Assembly (NCBI RefSeq): GCF_028453695.1
Contig: NC_135775.1
Coordinates: forward strand, 3,906,001-3,970,000
Origin: Augochlora pura
Lineage: Eukaryota > Arthropoda > Insecta > Hymenoptera > Halictidae
DNA length: 64,000 nucleotides
Direction: 5' to 3'
The translations under genes were made by a program, and so were the position numbers. Below are positions 1-10,512 of the stretch, piece after piece. The notes under the pieces were generated by a model that was not told the origin of the DNA, did not search any database, and saw only the letters and a list, made by a program, of their open reading frames with translations. Each line of letters starts with the position of its first letter. Positions within the stretch are counted from its first letter, which is position 1.

Positions 1-319
1 GAAAATAGTATCGACAATTTTAGTCCCGACTGTTGAATTTCGCCCGACGAGTTCTCGAATCTGCAATTATCGAAATAGCAGTCCCCATTGTATTCCAACC
101 GAGTGTTTCCCGTTGTATTTCCCCGAAATCTTCGGAGGACGCGAAAACACCGGGTTGCTGGGACGGTAATCGAGGCAAGACGGTATATCGATTCGCTACC
201 CTCGTAGGAACAAGCCCCCACAAAAGGCGAAGGGGGTGGTAGCGGGAGGAGGGAAAGACGTGAAGAGAGTACAAGTAGAGATACGAGTAAAACCGACGTC
301 CCGATGATTTCGTTTATAG

Positions 320-2397
320 GAGAATCGGTATCTTCGGTGGACATGTCACCGATCCTGATTGGCCTAGGTGGAACGGCGACCGGTTTGGGTTTAATCGTGA
401 CCGGCGTGCTGATGGCGCTTTGGCGAAAGCACGCGGCAACCCCCGCGAAGCCGAAACCATCCCAACAGCCGAGCATCGCGACCTTCACCGGCAAAGGCGA
501 GGAGGAGGACGGGAATCCTGATCTCATACCCACCACGGCCTTGACCAATCATCTCATAGGTAATACACCGAATGTGTTTGGACGTCTCGACATTTTCACC
601 GTATGCTTGGATTTTTGATATGGACAAGCTTTTGGTAAACATTTTGTGAACAAAAATAGTACGTCGCTATAGTATTTATAAGTGACGTGTGACTTTCTAT
701 AGAATAAATAAATATGTTTAACGAAAGGGTAATGAAAGCATTTAAACACCTTTTAAAATGGAATAATGTTTTTCTGAACTTAAATGACACAAATGACTTA
801 AATCATATATAATAATAGATAGAAAATTATTGGTCGCCACGTCAATGAATTCAGAGGCTACCACAATTAAACTATAAAACTCTCTCACCCTCCACGACCT
901 TGACCAATCATCCCCTAGGTAATACAGCCAGTCGCCCATCCGAATACCTAAAACCTTGACACTTTTCGAATTGGAAACCGTGCGGTAAGGTGCAACGAAC
1001 GTACCCGAGCCATCGAACGGCGCCCCGATCCGTAAATGTATCCCGTGATACGAATAGCCTTCCGTCACGTTTGCTGAATTTTCTACTCGGAACTGATGAA
1101 AGTGCTCCGGCTAAACGAGAATCGTAAATACATCGGGTCGCGTCTTAAACCACAACCGGATGCTTACAAAACTCTCAAGGCAATTGCTCCCGAGAAACGT
1201 TACATCGATCCGGGACGATGTAAGCCGCGTGCACCGCTGAAATTCACCTCTCGGTATTCTTCGGGTTTATTGTTTCACTGTCTAATTAGAGTCTCTGCCG
1301 GTCTCTCTCTCTCTCTGCAGACTACGCCGACCTCCCACCTCGTGTCCTCGGTTACGCGAACGCGGAAATGCGCCATTCATCGGCCGTAGGATTCGCAGCG
1401 ACGGAAATAAAATAGAAACATAATTCATTTCTCCTCGTTCGGGAACACGTTCGCCCGTATTTCAGAAATTTGCATATGACACGGACGAATGAAGATCCGC
1501 AATCTGCTAACAATATGTCCGCTATCTTTGCGATGAAATATGAAATGCGGGGCATTTCTGAAAGGATTTTGCCGGATTTGTTTAACGCGACGGCGACGAG
1601 ACCGAATTTATTTGGAATTTTCGTCATTTTGAACATAGCATGTGCTTGGACGAATTTTTAAAATCAAACAGCGAAAATGTAATGTCAGGTTCCCCTTCTC
1701 CCTAAAAAATACATTTACGATGCAATATAAAAGCACAATACGTTAAGTTTGGACTCTGATTTCCACATCAAATTTCCAACAAAAAACGTCTGCATTCAAT
1801 CGCTTGAACAAGTGTAAACTTAACCCTCTCCTAAAAATTGCTTCCAAATGCAACAAAAAAATCCCTAAAAATACACATATACGTAAGCACTGAATTCTCG
1901 TGACAACAAATGATTCCTTTGAAGACGTTTACGCGAACGGGACGGTTCGAATTGAAAGTTTCCCCGTCGGAAACCTCTCCTAGAAGTAGAGAACTCTAAG
2001 GTTAAGCTGCGCTGAAACTTTTTTCAGATAGGAAGCTTTTACATTACGGGTCGCTGCCACGGAGGCCGCGACAGCTGGAGGGTCGTGAGATGTCCCACGA
2101 TGTCGTAGAGGAGTCGGATTATCCGCGAGCATCGCCAAACGTGAGTAATCGGATTCTCATCGGCGCGGCCCCGAAAAACCGAGGGGAGGGGGGGGGGGGG
2201 GTGTCCGGGCGAAACGCCGATAAATCGAGATCGATGATGAATCTGCCCGGGGGAACGTCTTCGGCGGTTGTCTGCATATTTTACGACCGAACGAACCATC
2301 TTCTGTCTTTTTCCAGACGTTTTACAGCCTTCAGAGACCGCACCGATATTCGGAGACGGTGATTCGAAGCGCGGCGATACAGGAGAGCTGCATCTAA
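320..2397 (+). CDS. Sidestep-like Ig-superfamily receptor, C-terminal exons (5' partial)
   Basis: Three exons join in frame: 320-559, 2028-2140 and 2317-2397 (stop TAA 2395-2397). The first starts after a TATAG acceptor in phase 1 and encodes a transmembrane helix (about residues PILIGLGG to LMALW), then basic residues and an acidic box with NPDLIP. The second encodes a basic, Tyr-containing tail; the third ends in ESCI. Phases (1, 1, 0) match the equivalent exons of the complete Sidestep-family gene at 43604-52465, which has PDII at the same place and ends in ESCV. That match is why I assign the family: Sidestep proteins are receptors for Beat proteins in axon and cell guidance, established mainly in Drosophila. 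The extracellular Ig/FnIII exons lie upstream of the window. Beat-receptor function is inferred from the paralogue. The exact paralogue (side-II to side-VIII) cannot be told from the tail. Confidence 0.75.
560..2027 (+). other. Intron of the Sidestep-like gene with a partial exon-end copy
   Basis: This 1.47 kb intron holds no convincing exon, but about 40 bp at 886-929 closely repeats the exon end and splice donor at 527-570 (CTTGACCAATCAT shared, followed by TAGGTAATACA in both). The rest is AT-rich with short polypyrimidine runs. Confidence 0.6.
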
Positions 2398-2572
2398 GGC
2401 TTGGATCTTGCATCTTGGATCTTGGATCGGCTGGCGGTGAACGGTGAAACGACACGGGAAAATCAAAAAAAAGACTAAAGCCATGCTTACACGACACATT
2501 GTACACGTTTCAGCGTACGAAGACATTATTAGCCACGAACAGAACAGTATGCCTTTGTAAATATTGTATATA

Positions 2573-2578
2573 AATAAA
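2573..2578 (+). terminator. Polyadenylation signal AATAAA
   Basis: A canonical AATAAA lies about 175 bp after the stop codon of the Sidestep-like gene, in an AT-rich stretch. It is the nearest good signal and probably ends that transcript. Confidence 0.55.
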
Positions 2579-2579
2579 G

Positions 2580-4689
2580 ACACATCGATTTCGTGTTACG
2601 CGGCTCGTCTCCCACCTGCGTTTCCGCGTCCCCAAAAGGGCTCGGATATGCTATCGCGCTGTTCCCGGTCCGGTCTCGGTCCACCGAAATATTGTCTCAT
2701 TGATTTGTAAACGCGGCGTTCGCGCCAGACGCGCGGACACTGCGCAGTCTCTCGTCCTAGCGTTGAAAGATTGTAATATTCAATTTTATTATATCGTTCA
2801 TTGCTTCGTGTCGCATTTTTACCACAAAGTACACTTCGTGTCAGAGATTCACGCCATAACGCATACAGGAAATTCTATTTAAGAATTGATTGTAATATTC
2901 TAAAAATATAATAAGAATATATATTATACAGTACTCTCTCTGCGTATTTTAAAAGCGGCTGATTTAATAGTTCGTTCATTCTTCATTTCCTGGATATATA
3001 ATTCTCTACAGCTCCAAAATATCGGACGAGAGTACTGTACAATAGTATATAAATTTTATTTTATCATTTATTTATACATAGACTAAAAGTATAAAGTAGA
3101 CGACACGTTCGACAAACCGACGTGCATATAGTTGGGCCAGTTTATAATGCGAGCGACAGCGAAACTGTTTTTGTATAAATACTCTTCCGAATCTTTCATT
3201 TGTTACGCCTTTTGCATCTGCATCTAAAAGAGTTACTATAACAGTTAATTTTACGTCTAAACGCATGTATGTGTAATTACTAGGCTGTGAATTTTATGCG
3301 TATATGAACAAAATTGGAAGGCTGCAATTTGAATAGAACGGAAGATTAGAAGAATTTTAAAGTCTCGGTGTTAATTTATTAAATTGATTAAAGGTAGAAT
3401 GAATTTGCTACGTGGTCTGCGACATATGCAGACAATTTTTACTTCGCATAGAAACGCGCAGTCTAATAATTACTCGCCTCAGGATCGATCGACGCTGTAA
3501 TTTGTCTGTCGCAATTTTATCACAATCACGCGCGTCCATCCTATTCGCATAACCGAGAACGGGATGATATTGGCACGGGCAACCCGATAGGATTTTACCG
3601 TGGCGAGATCGGGCCGCGCGGAACAGCGCGATAGTGTGTTTCAGTCCTAACTCAGCGCTTAACTTATATTCGCATCCGAAGTGAGAAACGCTCACCGAAG
3701 AAGAAAGAAGAAGCCGAGCCGAACCGCGACCATTATCGTTGGTCCTTTCGGATTTGGTTCAAGTGCCGCCGCGCCGTTCTCGCGGCGGTTTTAATGCAGC
3801 CGTGAAAAATGGAAGCGACGATGTAGGCGGCGAACAATGCGAATCTTTCGCGAAAGACGCGACGAAAGGCGATCGCGCCGCCGATCTACGAAAAGTCGAT
3901 TGAAAAAAATCCAGGCCAAGGAACGGGCACGATTTGTCGCGAAAACGGGGCCGCGATAATCTTTGCTTCGGGACGCGGGAATCTCGGATACCTAATGAGA
4001 GCTCTCGTCGTTGTTAGAACGGAATCTGTTGCGCTAAATACAGGCCGGACTGACCCAGTCCGGTTACGTGTCACCGAAGCATCTTCGATCGAGGATTGCG
4101 AAAACCGCTACGAAAACGGTCCGCGCGAATAGCAGGGGTGTTGTCCTGGCGATAATTGTACGACCTTTCTATTTCGGGGACGTTTCAAAGCCTCGAGGCT
4201 GAAACGTACAGAAAGTGGATCGTCGTGACGGTATCTCGCGAATCGACGGGACGATGATCTTTGATATCTTTTATGATTGGAACCAGACCATTTTGAATAA
4301 AAGTATTCGAGGAAGGAATATTGGCGAGTGTCGCTATCATTCTCCCGTTTCCCATCCCCGAATCGCCGCAGCTGCGGAAAATATTACTTAATGATCTTTG
4401 CTCAAGAATCTGGTTTGTTTTATTTGTAAAATCATCGTTTAGTTAAGAAAAATTCGAGAGTGATAACATGCGTTACTTTCTACATCTTGCTGATATAGAT
4501 ATAGATTTAATGAGCAGCTGTAGAAACAAATGATTCTTGCCGATCTAGCTATAAGGTACTATGCAACTTTCGGCAAGAATCTTTTGCTCGGTAAAACCTG
4601 CATTCAGCGCCATTAGACGTAGCGAAAAAACGGCGAAACTGTTGGGCAACGTGACCGACGGAGTAAGATCTTATACCGACCACAGTCAT
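2580..4689. other. Intergenic, no gene recognised
   Basis: No open frame here has family resemblance or plausible splice partners. About 3480-4200 is GC-richer, with a perfect-looking hairpin of CCGCCGCG and CGCGGCGG arms near 3767-3790, so it could contain a promoter or an untranslated exon, but nothing confirms that. The rest is AT-rich. Confidence 0.5.
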
Positions 4690-4895
4690 CTACTCTGGTG
4701 ATAATTCGCTGAGTTACCGATTATGCTTCGATGACTGTAGGATTTCTATTTTATCGACTTTATTCTTTGTACATGATTCGATATTTATTTACTCGATCAC
4801 AATTATGTCATTTGTTTTACAAGTATCATTTATCCGTAAGAAGTAATTCATCAGCTGTGTAAATATATTAGACTCTTTAAAATATGTTAATTCAA

Positions 4896-5035
4896 TATAA
4901 CATAAATACTATACTTTAAATATAACATAAATACCATACTTTAAATATAACATAAATACTATACTTTAAATACAACATAAATACTATACTTTAAATATAA
5001 CATAAATACTATACTTTCAATACAACATAAATACA
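4896..5035. repeat. Tandem repeat, 25-bp unit, about 5.5 copies
   Basis: The octamer CATAAATA recurs at 4901, 4926, 4951, 4976, 5001 and 5026, an exact 25-bp period. The unit reads roughly TATAACATAAATACTATACT plus TTAAA, with single substitutions between copies. It sits just 3' of the degraded zinc-finger copy; the matching place in the intact copy (about 7420-7450) has only one diverged unit-like stretch. Confidence 0.9.
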
Positions 5036-5194
5036 AATTGGAAAACTATAATAAGTAAATAAATAATAATAAAAAATAATTAATAATAAATAGCGATGGA
5101 ATTAGAAAACAAATTAGATAATAAATATTTTGCACGCACAATTAGTAGATCGGTGTGCTCTTGAAGGTAGAGGTAGAACCATGTCGTCGGTGGA

Positions 5195-6830
5195 TCACGA
5201 TCTCTTGTGAGAATCTAGTGTCGCTGATAACAGGCTACTCGTAGATAGCATCCGAGGTAGCGGGTCCCGACCCTTAATCTTCCCACAAGGTCGCTTTGGC
5301 ATTGGACTAGATCGTCTACCTAGAGCGATCCTGCGACGCTTTTTAGATTTTTCTAAGAGTGAGGTAACAAACTGTGACATTGGAACGAACGTGTCTGATG
5401 TGGAAGATTCTGGTTCGACGCTATCTCTCCGTGACACATCTCTCTGTGACACATCTTCCCTTTCCATGTTCCCAGTTGCCGTCATGGCTGTGTACAAAAT
5501 AATATCGATTTAGATTGAAACGATCCTTCCATAAATTGTATTTCCACAAAATGACAATGATGTACCTACCGGAGATACAGTTCACAACAGACTTCACAGC
5601 GTTAGCTACCGTAGAAAAAAGACCTCCGAAGCTCGTGCTGTTAATGTGGCTATTCGAGAAACTAGAGATTCCGCTGTCGACTTCGATGGCGCTGTTCGAC
5701 GCGGAACAAGACTTCTGACTCGCAATGCCGTAATCAGCGGTCCTCGTTGTAAGATTGCAAGTAGATGAACTATGATTGTCACATTGATTAGTTTCGGAAG
5801 TGATGCACTCCAACTTCTTCAAACTAGTGCTTATAAGCTTGTTAATGGAAATGGGTGAACTGTTCTCCACGATCATCAACATTACTACCCTCGCCGACTT
5901 AGGGGACTTGTTAGCACCTGCACTGTCTCCGTTCGATTTGCAATTTTCTTTGTGTATATTTTTCGTGTTTCCATCGTAGACCTGTGTCCGCGGGTCGGCT
6001 AACGTATCGCAAGCCTCGAAGAACTCTTCGTTTTCGGAAACATTCAAATTACTGCGCGTACTAGATTCAACGGTAGACTCGTATTGGTCCGAGAGTCGTA
6101 CTTTTTTCAAAGCATACGGTCGTCTCTCCCAAATGTTGTGCACCACCTCGTCTTCGTCACCGGTCAGCTCCATGTCCTCAACCATATAATTAACACTAGA
6201 ATGCATCTTCGAATCTTGTTCTTCCTGTTCTTTAATAACGTCCAGCTGTCTGGAGTTACTTCTAGGACGAAGGGAGTCCGCGTTGCTACGACTCGATAAC
6301 ACCGATCGGAAATGTGTTTTCTTATGCGAAGCCGACGACGGCAAGCTAACGTAGTTGCTAGTAGTACTGTCCGGGAAGTTGCTGTGAATCCGACTCTTCA
6401 ACGACGACGAGTTCGTCTGCGGTGTCTTCATAGAAAAATCCGGGACTGTCGGTGTTTTTAAGTCCAGCTTACACTTCTGATCGACCACCATCGGAGTGCT
6501 TGTATTCGTTCACAACTCTAGAGATTAAGTCAAGGACGGATTTTTGGTTCGAAACCGGGGAGTGCCGATGTCGAGACTTCCACCACTTACAGTTGCCTTT
6601 ATTAGCATGAAAAACAAATGAAATAAGTGTACTTAGATCCTGACGAAGTGTCTTACTTGCTGTACTTAGAAGTAGTTTATTTGTTGTACTCAGATCCTGA
6701 CGAAATGAAATTATGATAATTACCAAACAATTCCAAATCTTCGCTCTGCATGAATAATTCGCCGCGAAGAGTGGAGTACAGGGGCAGATGAATGGTCACT
6801 GTACGACGAACCTGACGATGTGATTCGAAG
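5195..6830 (-). pseudogene. Truncated tandem paralogue of the zinc-finger gene
   Basis: Minus-strand copy of the gene at 7557-9554. Exons 3 and 4 remain open (about 6491-5570 and 5487-5195, with intact GT and AG sites), so a 404-residue product from an internal Met at 6491 is possible. The 5' half is damaged. The start codon is lost. About 230 bp coding for the first zinc ligands is missing. In the remaining finger remnant at 6761-6790 both Cys are replaced (LYSTLRG against LHCTLCG). A 59-bp deletion near 6528 shifts the frame between the finger exon and the body. The KVRF motif is KVRL here. A TTA to TGA change ends the protein early and removes the C-terminal TQT motif. I call it a pseudogene, but an N-truncated expressed protein cannot be excluded. 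Confidence 0.75.
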
Positions 6831-7556
6831 AGATCACCTCTACTGAGCCGATTCAGTGTTTACTGTTTCAGATTAGCTTTAAGTAGCCGGCAGAATCTGG
6901 AATTCATTAATGTTATGAATAGACGAAAGTGTCGGAGAAGTTATCGGTTGTATTTGTCTCTGTATTCGTAGGCGAAGCGAGTAAAATGGTGATCGAAAAT
7001 CTAAGGAGAACATTTTCACGGTGATTTCTCCTCTTCCTTGCGTGTAAAATCGTTGCAATATATACTTACCTTAATTTCATAGTTCATAGGAGTCATAACA
7101 CACACGGATCATACAAATAATTCTCTTCGTGTAGTTCTGTGTATCGTATTTGTGTAGTATAAACAATTTGAGAAAATTTACTATACAGAATTGAAATAAA
7201 TTAATGTTGATTGTGATAAAATGCTATAATAAATATTTGACTCCGATGGTAATTCGTTGAGTTACCGATTGTGCTTCGATAGCTGGCGGATCTCTATTTT
7301 ATCGATTTCTTTCCTTATACATGCAACCACAGTTAGGTTACTTGGTTTGCAAATATCGTTTATACATTAGAAATAATTGTTGAACTGTGTAAATATATTA
7401 GGTCTTCTAAAATAAAATACATTACATTCGATACATAACATTATACAAAATAATCCAAATATTATAATAAGTCATGATGGAATAAAATAACATATTAGAT
7501 AACATAGAATAACAAAATTAGATGTATAATAAATATTCTGCACGCACAATTTGGCA

Positions 7557-9554
7557 TCATTCTGTTTGCGTAGATTGATGTGCTCTTGAAGGCAGTGGAA
7601 GAACAGTGTCGCCAACAGATAACGATCCCTGGTGAAAAACTTGTGTTTCTGAGGATACTCCTCTAGGAGATAGCATCCTAGGTATCCGGTCCCGACCCTT
7701 GATCTTCCCACGATGTCGCTTTGGAAGTGGACTCCTAGGCTCGAGTTGTGGGAATTCTAGACGCATCTGCCTCTGCGGCGAGTTATCTAGAGTGTCTCTG
7801 GGACGCTTGCCAGGTCTCTGCACGAGCGAGGTAACAAACTCGGACATTGGAGCGAACGTGTCCGATGTAGAAGATCCTGAATCCGCGTCATCTCTCTGTG
7901 ACACACCTGTGATTTCCTTAGTCCCGGTTATTGTCATAGCTGTGTACAAAATAATATCGATTTAGATTAAAACGATCTACCCGTAAATTGTATTTCCACA
8001 AAACGACAATGATGTACCACCTACCAGAGATACTGTTTACAACAGACTTCACAACGTTCGCTACCGTATAAAAAAGACCTCCGGAGCTCGTGTTTTCAAC
8101 GCTGCTATTCGACAAAGTAGAGTTTTCGCTGACGACTTCGATCGCGCTGTTCGACGTGGAATAAGACTTTTGACTCGTGATGCTGTAAAACGTATCCACG
8201 CTCCTCGTTGCACTACTGGAAGCGGATGAACTATGAGTGATGTCACACTGGTTGCTTTGGGAAGTGATGCATTCCAGCTTCTTCAAACCAGTGTTTAAAA
8301 GCTCGTTGGTGGAGATGGATGAACTGTTCTCCACGATCATCAACATTACCACTCTCGTCGAATTGGGGGACTTATTAGCACCGGCACTGTCTCCGGTCGA
8401 GTTGCAATTTTCTTTGCGTACATTTTTCGTTTTTTCTTCGTAGACCTGTATCCGCGAGTCGGCTAACGTGTCGCAAGCCTCGAAGAACTCTTCGTTTTCG
8501 GTACCGTTGAAGTTACTGCGCGTACTTGATTCCGTAGTAGGGTCGTATTGGTCCGAGAATCGTACCTTCTTCAAAGAATCCGATCGCCTCCGCTGGAAGT
8601 TATTCACCACCTCACCTTCGACACCGGTCAGCTCCATGTCCTCGACCATATGATTTACGCTAGAATGCACATTCGAGTCGTGTTCCTCCTGTTCCTTCAT
8701 AATGCCCAGCTTTCTGGAGTTGCTTCGAGGAAGAAGGGAGTCCGTGTTGCTACGACTCGATAGCACCGATCGCAAAGGTGTTTCCTTATGCGAGGCCGAC
8801 GACGGGAAGCTAACGTAGTTGCTAGTGGTACTGTCCGGGTAATCGCTGTGATTCTGACTCTTCAACGACGGCGAGTTCGTTTTCGGTGTCTTCATAGAAA
8901 AATCCGGGACTGTCGGTGTTTTTAAATCCAGCTTACACTTCTGACCGACCACCATCGGCGTGCTTGTATTCCTATATAACTCCGGAGGTGAAGTCAAGGA
9001 CTCGAAGTTTCCATTGTAATCGTTTTCGTTTCCGCCCGTCAATGGCGGCGTCCTCAGCTCGGACTTTTGGCCCGAAATGAGGGAGTGCCGATGTCGGGAC
9101 TTCCACCACTTACATGTGCCTTTATTAGCATGAAAAACAAATGAAATAAATGCACTTAGATCCTGACGAAGTGTCTTACTTGCTGTGCTTAGAACCTGAC
9201 GAAATGGAATTATAATAATTACCAAACGACTCCAAATCTTCGCTGTACTTGAATAATTCGCCGCACAGAGTGCAGTGCAGGGGCAGATGAGCGGTCACTA
9301 TATGACAAAACAGTGATTTATCGTCGAGCGTCTGTAACGGAAATTTCTGGATCGTACACAACGGACACTTCAACTGATCCTCCGTATGATGTTTCTTCTG
9401 GTGTCGTTCCCGGCATCGGATGCAACAGAAGACCTTCTTACACACGCAACAGACCCGACTTGTCTATTGAATGGCAAATATTCACTATATTAAAGATTTT
9501 TGTAGGCTTAAAACTTTAATTCTAACTTTCAATAAATACCTCAACTGATGACAT
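7557..9554 (-). CDS. Cys/His zinc-finger protein of unknown function, intact tandem copy
   Basis: Four minus-strand exons join in frame: 9554-9540 (MSSVE), 9463-9223, 9119-8025 and 7939-7557, giving 577 residues. The second exon carries a cluster of Cys and His pairs (VCCVC, CCIRC, HQKKHH, CPLC, CHIVTAH, HCTLC), so the N-terminus, roughly residues 8-75, is a zinc-binding module. The rest is low-complexity, Ser/Thr/Asn-rich and probably disordered. Short motifs visible are MELT (8626-8637), KVRF (within 8551-8571), basic patches KRPR and KRHRGK, and a C-terminal QSTQTE. The start was chosen because ATG at 9554 splices in phase 0 to the finger exon and no longer frame exists. I do not recognise the family. 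A mitotic or scaffold role is suggested only by the motifs. The tandem copy at 5195-6830 is degraded. Confidence 0.8.
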
Positions 9555-9766
9555 GGTTCAAAGAGGTCACCTCAACTGATCCAATTTAATGTTTACTGTT
9601 TCATATTAGCTAACGACCATGCACTGTGCCGTACCTATACCAATAGCGATTTGAAATAGATGATTGAAGTAGATGGCAGAATTTGAAATTGATTAACGCT
9701 ATGAATAGACGGAAGTGTCGAAGAAATTATCGGTTACATTTGTCTCTGTAATTAGTAGGCGAAGGA

Positions 9767-10512
9767 AGGAATCTAGTAACAACAACACTTTCGTGGAGAT
9801 TTCTCCCCTCCTCCCCTTTTATTTCATATCTGAGGAAGAGTTAATGATATTACTTAAAGTTAACTATGACTCTAATATATCTAAGATCGGTATATACGTT
9901 TACCCTCCACCTCTCGTCCGGCTTCAAAGAGACTGCTTCATTGTTGTCATAATTTACACATTACACGATATAAAATATCTTCCCTTCAATACTTCTTTTA
10001 TTAAAGTTATAAATACTTATCTGTAAAAAGAACGTATAGCACCATTGCAATATACTTTATTTACTTACACCATTGCTAGAAGCAATACCACATACGTTTA
10101 TACAAGGAATTGTTTTATATATCGAATCTCTATAATACAGGTTCTGTAAGTAGTATTTTTATTATTTAAAACTTAAATGTTGGCGCCGTTTGCATGTATT
10201 GCATATTGTAAAAATGAAGTATATGGAATATTCGTCTCCCGCAACGTGCATAAAATCATGAACTGTCGGTAACGCCGGTCACGACACAGAAAACATTTTT
10301 CGACTGATCGCAGTGTCCTCTTCTCGTGAAGCGTAGGAAACACCGTCACATGTGCTTACTATGCGCTATACTGATGAACACAATCGAAGACGGCCACAGT
10401 GGTCATAACCATTAAAAAGGGATTTGTAATTGTTGATTTTTTTTTGGTGATAATTATTAAAGCATAATACGACAGACCTACGGCAATTACAACATTTTAA
10501 CGAACTTTTAAA
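9767..10512. other. Intergenic region between divergent genes
   Basis: This AT-rich stretch separates the zinc-finger gene (start 9554, -) from the KCTD3-like gene (start 10513, +). It is a likely shared or back-to-back promoter region. No coding potential is seen. Confidence 0.5.

Larger units (their letters stand above)
4690..9770. repeat. Tandem segmental duplication of about 2.5 kb
   Basis: About 4690-6975 and 7240-9766 are diverged direct copies. Matching landmarks outside coding sequence are the GAGTTACCGATT..GCTTCGAT block (about 4712 and 7259) downstream of each gene, and GAATAGACG..AGTGTCG (about 6917 and 9703) upstream. The duplication therefore included promoter, gene and 3' flank. 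Confidence 0.85.

Noticed and set aside
1..319. 69-codon + frame at 33-242
   Set aside because: Falls in the intron before the transmembrane exon; no acceptor or donor places it in frame with the receptor.
7918..8024. Continuation of the 435-codon minus frame beyond 8025
   Set aside because: The conserved body ends at a GT donor (8024-8021) that joins in phase to the exon at 7939-7557; the tail is read-through into the intron.
9119..9225. N-terminal part of that frame (MVIIIIPFRQ..)
   Set aside because: This is the intron between the zinc-finger exon and the body; the splice keeps the frame as SFGTCKWW.
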